A DNA stretch of 14,887 nucleotides from Anaerolineales bacterium UBA2317 (lineage in GTDB: Bacteria; Chloroflexota; Anaerolineae; Anaerolineales; Villigracilaceae): NCBI GenBank assembly GCA_002345215.1, contig DDVH01000024.1:88986-103872 (forward strand), read 5' to 3'. The position numbers and the translations under genes were made by a program. Below, piece by piece: positions 6,729 to 12,780 of the stretch; the first letter of the stretch is position 1, and every line of letters begins with the position of its first letter. The notes below the pieces were generated by a model. The model was not told where the DNA came from. It did no database searches and saw only the letters and a list, made by a program, of their open reading frames with translations.

Positions 6729-7256
6729 ATGGAAAAAATAAACGAATCTCAAACCCTCTGCAAATCCTGCGGACTGTGTTGTTCAGGTCACTTATTTGCT
6801 TGGGTGAGACTCAACGCCAATGAGTTAGATAAAGTTGAAAATCTGGGATTAAACGTGATTCGCAATGACCCTCGTCAGCGCGGATTTTTACAGCCTTGCC
6901 CCGTTTGGCAGGGTGGAGTTTGTACAGTTTACGAGTCGCCTGATTATCCAAGCAGTTGTAGAAAATATAAATGTATTGTTTTACGAAAGTTATTAGATGA
7001 AGAAATTGATTTTTCCAATGCCATAAGTCAAATTGAAGAAACATTGAGTTTGATTAAGGAAATTGAAAACCTTTTACCTGTTTCATCTGCAATTAGTTTT
7101 CGGGAGCGAATCATTGAGAATAAAGAGAAGTTAGAGAAATCAGATAAACAAAATTATTCTGATAAAGAAAAAGAATTTTTACAAAAGACAAAAGAATTAT
7201 TGGATTTGTACGAAAACCGTTTTGGGGTAGATGATTTTATTGATTATGAAAAGTAG
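6729..7256 (+). CDS. YkgJ-type cysteine-cluster protein
   Basis: The 175-residue protein has the YkgJ/UPF0153 pattern: Cys11-x2-Cys14-Gly-x-Cys17-Cys18, then Cys57, Cys65, Cys77 and Cys82 (QPCPVWQGGVCTVYE, YPSSCRKYKC). These eight cysteines are thought to bind zinc or an iron-sulfur cluster; the role is unknown. The second half (from about residue 95) is Lys/Glu-rich and helical, probably a coiled coil, with no cysteines. Its base composition is visibly more AT-rich than the dehydrogenase before it. The start follows a palindrome by eight bases with no ribosome binding site, so it may be translated poorly or the repeat may have displaced its leader. The TAG stop is part of a second palindrome. 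Confidence 0.85.
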   Translation: MEKINESQTLCKSCGLCCSGHLFAWVRLNANELDKVENLGLNVIRNDPRQRGFLQPCPVWQGGVCTVYESPDYPSSCRKYKCIVLRKLLDEEIDFSNAISQIEETLSLIKEIENLLPVSSAISFRERIIENKEKLEKSDKQNYSDKEKEFLQKTKELLDLYENRFGVDDFIDYEK

Positions 7257-7279
7257 GGGCGAGATTACCTCGCCCCTAC
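7253..7279. repeat. Palindromic repeat of the TAGGGGCGA type carrying both convergent stop codons
   Basis: GTAGGGGCGAG at 7253-7263 pairs perfectly with CTCGCCCCTAC at 7269-7279 around the 5-base loop ATTAC. The plus-strand TAG of the cysteine-cluster gene (7254-7256) is inside the left arm, and the minus-strand TAA of the FAH-fold gene (7265-7267) is inside the loop. The right arm also encodes the last four residues (VGAR) of the FAH-fold protein. It probably serves as a transcription barrier between the genes. Confidence 0.85.
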
Positions 7280-8080
7280 GGGATTTGTAATTTTCGCTTC
7301 ACCAACTTGAATTGTAACGACATCATCCACTTCTAAAGTAAAGTTATCAGGTACAAGACAAGTACCTGTCATTAAGAATGTTCCTTGTGGAAAATCAAGT
7401 TCACGGGTCAAGAATTCGACTAATTCGGATAAGCCACGTTTCATCATCGAAGTATTTGCATCACCCGAAAAAACAGATTCATTGTTTCGTTGAATCTCCA
7501 AGTGAATTGGAATGTCTTTGATTTCATCAGGATTGCATAAAACAATTCCATGACCCAATGCACATGAGCCGTTATACACTTTTGCTTGTGGCAAATACAA
7601 TGGATTTTCACCTTCAATGTCACGTGATGAAACGTCATTGCCTGCGCAATAGCCAACAATTTCATTGAAACGATTTATCACCAACACTAATTCAGGCTCA
7701 GGCACATTCCATTGACTATCTTTGCGAATGCGAATCGGTTGATTATTTCCAGAAACACGCCAGCCAATTGATTTTGAAAAAATTTCAGGGCGTTCAGCAT
7801 CATATACTTTTTGATACATATCTGCTACTGTCGATTCTTCTTTGCGCGCATCACGGCTTCTTAAGTATGTGACTCCCGCCGCCCAAACTTCGTGATATGA
7901 ATCAATCGGTGCTTCTTGCTCACCCGTAGCGGATTCTGTTTTGGATATATTTTTCAATGTCTCAAACATTTTCTCGCGCGGCATTTCAAGCAATGAACTT
8001 AAATCTAAATTTGATGGCAAGAAATAATTATCCAATACCCAGCGTGAACCTTCATTTGTTTTGTGTTTTGTTAATAACAT
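7265..8080 (-). CDS. FAH-fold 2-keto-3-deoxy-pentonate dehydratase (KdaD/KdxD-like)
   Basis: The 271-residue cytoplasmic enzyme belongs to the fumarylacetoacetate hydrolase fold. Its wording follows the archaeal 2-keto-3-deoxy-arabinonate/xylonate dehydratases: VWAAGVTYLRSRDARKEES near 65-83, YDAERPEIFSK, DSQWNVPEPELVLV, GNDVSSRDIEGENPLYLPQ and KVYNGSCALG. Glu128, Glu130 and Asp149 are the likely Mg2+ ligands, spaced as in that family, and Lys167 is a likely active-site residue. The reaction is dehydration of 2-keto-3-deoxy-D-xylonate (or arabinonate) to 2-oxoglutarate semialdehyde. It follows the sugar-acid dehydratase on the same strand, 63 bases apart, which strongly supports this role. 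GGAG lies eight bases before the ATG. The last four residues and the stop come from a palindromic repeat. Other FAH-type hydrolases are a less likely alternative. Confidence 0.85.
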   Translation of the reverse strand: MLLTKHKTNEGSRWVLDNYFLPSNLDLSSLLEMPREKMFETLKNISKTESATGEQEAPIDSYHEVWAAGVTYLRSRDARKEESTVADMYQKVYDAERPEIFSKSIGWRVSGNNQPIRIRKDSQWNVPEPELVLVINRFNEIVGYCAGNDVSSRDIEGENPLYLPQAKVYNGSCALGHGIVLCNPDEIKDIPIHLEIQRNNESVFSGDANTSMMKRGLSELVEFLTRELDFPQGTFLMTGTCLVPDNFTLEVDDVVTIQVGEAKITNPVGAR

Positions 8081-8117
8081 AAAAGAATCTCCGATGATTA
8101 AGTTGGTTTTTATAGAA

Positions 8118-8155
8118 GACCGTAGACGATAGACCGTTGACCGTTATTCACCGTC
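8118..8155. repeat. Dispersed repeat of the GACCGTAGAC type, overlapping the dehydratase stop codon
   Basis: A stretch built from GACCGT/GACGAT units fills the short gap between the two sugar-acid genes. It aligns with the repeat inside recJ at 14422-14482: GACCGTAGAC, CGTTGAC and the TTCAC-GTC end are shared, with one short block missing in each. Its end covers the last three codons and TAA of the upstream dehydratase. Confidence 0.75.
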
Positions 8156-10033
8156 TAATATTTCAAGAATTTTTTCAACATCATACACACATCCGCCCCA
8201 TGTGCCGCCGCTGATATTTTGCAGAGCCGCCCACAGACGAGTATCCTCTGGCAGGTTGGGATTCAGTTTCAAGTCAGGATGAGGCGCGCGTGAATCTAAA
8301 TCAACATTTAATGCATCAATACTTCCAGTTAAATTAATTCGGTCAATGATGATTTGAATCGTATCGCCATCACGTAATTTTCCAAGCGGACCGCCTGCCA
8401 AAGCCTCAGGTCCAACATGACCGATGCATGCGCCCGTGCTGACACCACTAAAACGCGCATCGGTGATTAATGCAATTGTTTTTCCATGCGGAAGATATTT
8501 GAGAGCCGATGTAAGTTGATACGTTTCTTCCATGCCTGTACCCATTGGACCACATCCAATTAATGCAATAATATCGTTTGCTTGAATTGGATTTTGGCTC
8601 AAACCTTTGACTGCATTTATTGCATCACGTTCACTGGTGAACACACGCACCTTACTTGTTTTTCGATAAACGCCATCTTTATCCACAACACTTGGGTCAA
8701 TGGAAGTGCTTTTAATCACAGCACCTTGTGGAGCAAGATTGCCCGTGAGAAAAGTGATCGTGCTAGTTAATCCACATTCACGGGCTTTGGCTGGATTCAT
8801 AATTACATCATCAGGGTCAATGCCATCTAATTCAAAAAGTCGTTCACGTAAAATTTTTCTACGTTCACTTTTCTCCCATTCATTCAACGATTCATCTAAA
8901 GTTTTTCCATTGACGGTTTGAACATTTAATTTCAACAAACCTAACTCTCGAAGGTGCAACATTACTTCGGGCACGCCACCAGCAAGAAAAACTTGCACAG
9001 TTCCATAACCTGTTGGTCCGTTTGGCATGACATCTACTAAACGCGGAGTTGATTTATTAATGCGCGTCCAATCATCAATGGTTGGACGATTTAATTTTGC
9101 AGAATGAGCAATGGCTGGGATATGAAGCAATAGGTTAGTACTCCCGCCAAACGCGGCATGAACAACCATGGCGTTATGAATCGAAGCGTCTGTCAAAATA
9201 TCAGCACTCGTTTGGTGGTGCAGATTCATATCAAGCAATGCTTTTGCAGAACGACGCGCCATATCCAACCAAATTTCTTGACCAGACGGCGCAAGCGCAG
9301 AATGTGTAACCGATAAACCCAACGCCTCAGCCACAACTTGACTCGTGGCGGCTGTTCCTAAAAATTGACATCCACCGCCAGGCGAGGCGCAAGCACTACA
9401 TCCTAATTGAGAGGCTTCTTCTAAAGTTATTAATCCATGTGCAAAACGCGCACCGAGTGATTGAATCTTTCCAGCATCTTCACCTTGTTCAGGTAATAAC
9501 GTGACACCGCCCGGAATAATTACACACGGCAAATTTTTTTGTGAAGCGAGTGCAATCATCATGGCAGGCAAACCTTTATCACACGTGCCAATGCCAAGCA
9601 CACCTTTGCGCGTTGGCAAAGAACGAATCAATCTTCGTAACACAGTCGCCGCATCATTTCGATACGCTAGGCTATCCATCATACCTGTTGTGCCTTGCGT
9701 GCGCCCATCACATGGGTCACTGACAAAGCCTGCAAACGGAATCGCATTATGTTTTTTGATTTCTTCTGCGGCGGCTTTGGCTAACAAACCAACTTCCCAA
9801 TGACCTGTGTGATACCCCAATGCAATCGGCGAACCATCTTCAGCACGAATGCCGCCTTGCGTGCTGAGAATTAAATATTCATCTTTTCCCAAGTCACTTG
9901 GATTCCATCCCATCGCCGCATCTTGACTCCAACCGAACACATCTCCGCTTGGGGCGTTGGTTAAAAAATCTTCATCTAATGGAAGTTTTCCCTGCGGACC
10001 ATGCGCATGTGTTTTGACTTTATACAAATCCAT
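8144..10033 (-). CDS. yjhG: YjhG/YagF-type D-xylonate (sugar-acid) dehydratase
   Basis: The 629-residue cytoplasmic enzyme belongs to the IlvD/Edd dehydratase family and closely follows the YjhG/YagF branch: YKVKTHAHGPQGKLPL at the start, VSDPCDGRTQGTTGM, CDKGLPAMM, PGGGCQFLGTAATSQVVAE, VHAAFGGSTNLLLHIPAIAH and DARFSGVSTGACIGHVGPEA. Cys108, Cys151 and Cys222 are the probable iron-sulfur ligands and Lys153 follows the second. It removes water from D-xylonate (or a similar aldonate) to give 2-keto-3-deoxy-xylonate. Length matches the branch (about 650), with a slightly shortened C-terminus whose last codons and stop lie in a dispersed repeat. The start has a purine-rich leader but no strong ribosome binding site. 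The following gene encodes the next enzyme of a Weimberg-type route. Confidence 0.92.
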   Translation of the reverse strand: MDLYKVKTHAHGPQGKLPLDEDFLTNAPSGDVFGWSQDAAMGWNPSDLGKDEYLILSTQGGIRAEDGSPIALGYHTGHWEVGLLAKAAAEEIKKHNAIPFAGFVSDPCDGRTQGTTGMMDSLAYRNDAATVLRRLIRSLPTRKGVLGIGTCDKGLPAMMIALASQKNLPCVIIPGGVTLLPEQGEDAGKIQSLGARFAHGLITLEEASQLGCSACASPGGGCQFLGTAATSQVVAEALGLSVTHSALAPSGQEIWLDMARRSAKALLDMNLHHQTSADILTDASIHNAMVVHAAFGGSTNLLLHIPAIAHSAKLNRPTIDDWTRINKSTPRLVDVMPNGPTGYGTVQVFLAGGVPEVMLHLRELGLLKLNVQTVNGKTLDESLNEWEKSERRKILRERLFELDGIDPDDVIMNPAKARECGLTSTITFLTGNLAPQGAVIKSTSIDPSVVDKDGVYRKTSKVRVFTSERDAINAVKGLSQNPIQANDIIALIGCGPMGTGMEETYQLTSALKYLPHGKTIALITDARFSGVSTGACIGHVGPEALAGGPLGKLRDGDTIQIIIDRINLTGSIDALNVDLDSRAPHPDLKLNPNLPEDTRLWAALQNISGGTWGGCVYDVEKILEILDGE

Positions 10034-10079
10034 CTTTTCGCTTCTTTCTTAGGGGATAGTTGATTCTGTTTCATTTATA

Positions 10080-10112
10080 AGACTTCGGAGATTTTATAAA
10101 TCTCCGAAGTCT
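10080..10112. repeat. Perfect palindromic repeat of the GACTTCGGAG type
   Basis: Bases 10080-10094 are the exact reverse complement of 10098-10112, with a 3-base loop. It lies 10 bases after the TIR-TPR stop on the minus strand and 46 bases before the dehydratase start. It could end TIR-TPR transcription, though only a weak T-tract follows on that strand. The arm wording resembles a dispersed palindrome family rather than an ordinary terminator. Confidence 0.8.
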
Positions 10113-10122
10113 GTTTTAACTT

Positions 10123-11772
10123 TTATTCTGGTTTCGCACCAACAATTTTTGTAAATCGCGGGTCATCTCGAATCCATTGAAAATCAGGGTCTTTCCATGC
10201 CCATGCAGCATCAAAATTCTCTTCTTTTGATGCTTTTTCAAGATACTCAAATGCTAAATCGAAATTATCACAAATACTTTCAAAACATGCACGGTTATAC
10301 CAATCGTCCTCGGGTATAAATTGACTCGCTTTTTCTATATTTTCTTTTGCAATTTCTTTCCCTAATTGTTTAGTTATCGAAGCCCTGGCAAGATATCCAT
10401 CAAAATTTTCAGGATTCAGTTCTATGGCTTTAAGATAAGCTGTTTCGGCTTCATCATTGCGTTTCAAAACACGTAATAAAATTCCTAGGTTGGTATAGAT
10501 AAAGTCGTTAGTAGGATCGAGCTCAAGGGCTTTGTGATAAGTCTTTTCGGCTTCATCATTGCGTTCCAAATTGCGCAACGAATTCCCTAAATTATTGTAA
10601 GCTGAACTATTAGAAGGGTTGAGATCAATAGCTTTGCGACAAGCCGCTTCAGCTTCATCATAGCGTTTCAAGTCGTTTAACAAATTCCCTAAGTTCGTAT
10701 AAGCTTGGTCATCATATGGATTGAGTTCGATGGCTTTATAATAAGCCCTTTCCGATGCACCATAGTGCTTTAAGTCGTGTAACAAATTTCCTAAATTAAA
10801 GTAATTTATATAATTGGAAGAGTTGATTTCGATGGCTTTACGATAAGCTTGTTCAGCTTCATCATAGCGTTTCAGATCGCTCAATAAATTTCCCAAGTTC
10901 GAGTAAGCTTGGTCATCAGAGGGATTGAGTTCGATGACTTTATGATAGGCAACTTCTGCTTCATCATAGCGTTGCAAATCACTCAACACGTTCCCTAAAT
11001 TTCCGTAAGCGTAATAATTTTCAGGATTTAGTTCAATAGCTTTCCGACAAGCAACTTCAGCTTCTTCATACTGTCTAAATTCACGCAATAAACCTCCTGA
11101 GTTGCTATAGGCTGCGTCGAATTCAGGGTCAAGACGAATCGCTTCGGAATAACAACGATAAGCTTCATCGAGATTATCATTTTCATGGAATACATAACCG
11201 CGCTCAAACCATGTCTGTGCTGTGAGTTCTTCTTCTTGTACTGGTTCAGCTTTATTTGCGGCTAATTTTTGAGCTTCTGTTGCGCTCTCAGCATCTGGTT
11301 GTAACGATGGAAGAGAAACATCATCAATAGTTTTATTCAAAAACCTTTCTCGCAAACGTTCCATTGCTTCAAGTGCATAGTCATTGGGAACGGAAAGGGC
11401 ATTAATTCCACTTATTAAAGAAAGTTTTCCAGTTAATGCTTCTTTTATGAATTGGTTTCCAAAATCAAAACCTTCCATCATTAAAGGCACGATATTTCTT
11501 TTTTCATCAATCGCAGTTTCAATTTCGCGCTTTAACCAATCGCCTGGATTTTTACATCTTTCAAGTGCTGAGGGAGTGAGTATTAAAACGAAGTGTGCTC
11601 TTGCGCGAATGTTATCCAGAATTACTTTTTCAAAACTGCCACTGTCAATACTTTGGTAATCGAAAAATACGTCATAACCGTGCATAGTCAGGTTTTGATA
11701 AATGAATAATGCCCAAGGCAAATTCGTTCGTCTATAACTAATGAAAACGGTTTTTTCAACTCGCCCAGCCAT
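10123..11772 (-). CDS. TIR-domain protein with C-terminal TPR repeats
   Basis: The 549-residue protein joins an N-terminal TIR domain (about residues 7-125) to a TPR array. The TIR part shows VFISYRR at 9-15, GYDVFFDYQSID at 32-43, FVLILTPSAL at 61-70 and W79-x3-Glu83 in WLKREIETAI; Glu83 sits where catalytic TIR domains carry the NAD+-cleaving glutamate. An Ala/Glu/Gln-rich linker (about 150-184) leads to eight regular 34-residue TPRs (185-456) and one or two degenerate ones to the C-terminus. There is no signal peptide or membrane segment, so it is cytoplasmic. AAAGGAG seven bases before the ATG makes the start secure. Such proteins are suspected in signalling or phage defence; nothing adjacent confirms either role. 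Confidence 0.9.
   Translation of the reverse strand: MAGRVEKTVFISYRRTNLPWALFIYQNLTMHGYDVFFDYQSIDSGSFEKVILDNIRARAHFVLILTPSALERCKNPGDWLKREIETAIDEKRNIVPLMMEGFDFGNQFIKEALTGKLSLISGINALSVPNDYALEAMERLRERFLNKTIDDVSLPSLQPDAESATEAQKLAANKAEPVQEEELTAQTWFERGYVFHENDNLDEAYRCYSEAIRLDPEFDAAYSNSGGLLREFRQYEEAEVACRKAIELNPENYYAYGNLGNVLSDLQRYDEAEVAYHKVIELNPSDDQAYSNLGNLLSDLKRYDEAEQAYRKAIEINSSNYINYFNLGNLLHDLKHYGASERAYYKAIELNPYDDQAYTNLGNLLNDLKRYDEAEAACRKAIDLNPSNSSAYNNLGNSLRNLERNDEAEKTYHKALELDPTNDFIYTNLGILLRVLKRNDEAETAYLKAIELNPENFDGYLARASITKQLGKEIAKENIEKASQFIPEDDWYNRACFESICDNFDLAFEYLEKASKEENFDAAWAWKDPDFQWIRDDPRFTKIVGAKPE
10405..11220 (-). repeat. Tandem 102-base repeats coding for TPR units
   Basis: Eight consecutive 102-base units encode the TPRs of the TIR protein. 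Several remain nearly identical at the DNA level: GCTTCATCAT(A/T)GCGTT followed by a CAA-rich end recurs about every 102 bases from near 10448 to 10965 on the plus strand. This suggests recent duplication or gene conversion among units, and makes the copy number prone to change or misassembly. Confidence 0.8.
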
Positions 11773-11779
11773 ACAAATT

Positions 11780-11786
11780 CTCCTTT
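11780..11786 (-). promoter_or_regulatory. Ribosome binding site of the TIR-TPR gene
   Basis: On the minus strand AAAGGAG lies seven bases before the ATG at 11772. It is one of the strongest such sites in the window and fixes the start. Confidence 0.8.
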
Positions 11787-11791
11787 AAGAG

Positions 11792-11797
11792 ATTATA
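11792..11797 (-). promoter_or_regulatory. Possible -10 promoter box of the TIR-TPR gene
   Basis: The minus strand reads TATAAT exactly, 19 bases before the start codon; a weak TTCAAA lies 16 bases further up. A start of transcription 7 bases downstream would fall at the ribosome binding site, leaving almost no leader, so the call is tentative. Confidence 0.3.
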
Positions 11798-11849
11798 CAT
11801 CGTGTAAATTAATTTTGAAACAATTATTTCAAATCTTCAAGGTCTTGTC

Positions 11850-12779
11850 TTATGTTTCATTCCACCAATTTAACACTCTCATTGCCCTAAGTGTATTCCA
11901 TCGGCTTGGTTGCCCTGCTTTTTCCATGTCAAAGAACTTTCTTCCAGACATAATACTGTTTAAGTTCCAGAGACCATCTTTCCTTTGTTTTTTGTGTAAG
12001 AGTTCAATTGCATCAGACATGCGCTTATCACGTGGCACATCACATGCACGGAAGTAATCTAGCGCGCGTAAAAAATCGTAACGCCAACGAGGAGGGAAAG
12101 GCATAGTTGTCATTTTTGCGTCGAAGACTTTTCCAGTTCGGTGTGACTTATACAGGCGATGCGCAAACAAAAATTCATGTCCACGGGTACGGATTTTGCT
12201 AATCTGTTTTTTCTTTTCAGGGAACAAACACTCATACTCGTATAAACCTTCTAGTGCTGAAATTGTTGTATGAAACGAAGAATGGGTTGCACCTTTGGGA
12301 GATTCACAATTCCAACCGCCATCGGCCATTTGTTGACTGATTACAAATTCAGCAATATTGTGTATGCGCTCATCAGGATAACGGAAATATGACAATAAGG
12401 CGAGAATCATACTAGTAACACACGTCTCACTATATTTCCATGAATATGAAAAGAAGTTGATACCGCCGTCTATATAAAAGCCTTTGTCTAAAAATATTTT
12501 GCAAGCCTGCTTTGCTTGTAAGTTGTTTCTAGACAGACCAAGCAATCGAAGCGTCAACATAGTATAAGTTGTAGAAATATATTTTGGACCATATATTCCT
12601 CCACCCCAACGTCCATCAGAGTCTTGTAAATTAAGCAGGCGGTATCCCCAGCCTTCTTTTGCAACTTTCTTTCGTTCCGCTTCAAATTTTGCTTGAGGCT
12701 GATTTAATAAATCGCGTTGCACTTGCCAACGAATAGCAGGGTCACCTTTAAGTAGCCATGAAATGATTTCAGTTTTCAT
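11850..12779 (-). CDS. QW-motif alpha/alpha-barrel protein (squalene-cyclase/prenyltransferase fold)
   Basis: The 309-residue protein belongs to an uncharacterised family with the squalene-cyclase/prenyltransferase alpha-toroid fold. It opens with WLLKGDPAIRWQVQRDLL at 8-25, a typical family start. QW-like repeats are visible: LQDSDGRWGGGIYGPKY at 51-67, QQMADGGWNCE at 149-159 with HSSFHTTISALEGLYEYE after it, and KKQRKDGLWNL at 263-273. The DxDD motif of squalene-hopene cyclases is absent, so terpene cyclisation is not supported; the fold alone does not reveal the substrate. No signal peptide is present. The start is one base after the recJ stop, so the two are probably co-translated, but no functional link is apparent. 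Confidence 0.78.
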   Translation of the reverse strand: MKTEIISWLLKGDPAIRWQVQRDLLNQPQAKFEAERKKVAKEGWGYRLLNLQDSDGRWGGGIYGPKYISTTYTMLTLRLLGLSRNNLQAKQACKIFLDKGFYIDGGINFFSYSWKYSETCVTSMILALLSYFRYPDERIHNIAEFVISQQMADGGWNCESPKGATHSSFHTTISALEGLYEYECLFPEKKKQISKIRTRGHEFLFAHRLYKSHRTGKVFDAKMTTMPFPPRWRYDFLRALDYFRACDVPRDKRMSDAIELLHKKQRKDGLWNLNSIMSGRKFFDMEKAGQPSRWNTLRAMRVLNWWNET

Positions 12780-12780
12780 T

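Noticed and set aside
6729..7256. Insertion sequence between inverted repeats
   Set aside because: The flanking elements are each self-palindromes, no transposase is encoded, and no target duplication is evident.
11850..12779. Squalene-hopene cyclase
   Set aside because: Too short (309 residues) and without the catalytic DxDD motif; only the fold and QW-like motifs are shared.
10123..12779. A defence island formed by the TIR-TPR and alpha-barrel genes
   Set aside because: The second gene is coupled to recJ, not to the TIR gene, and no other defence-type gene is present; the TIR gene is treated singly.
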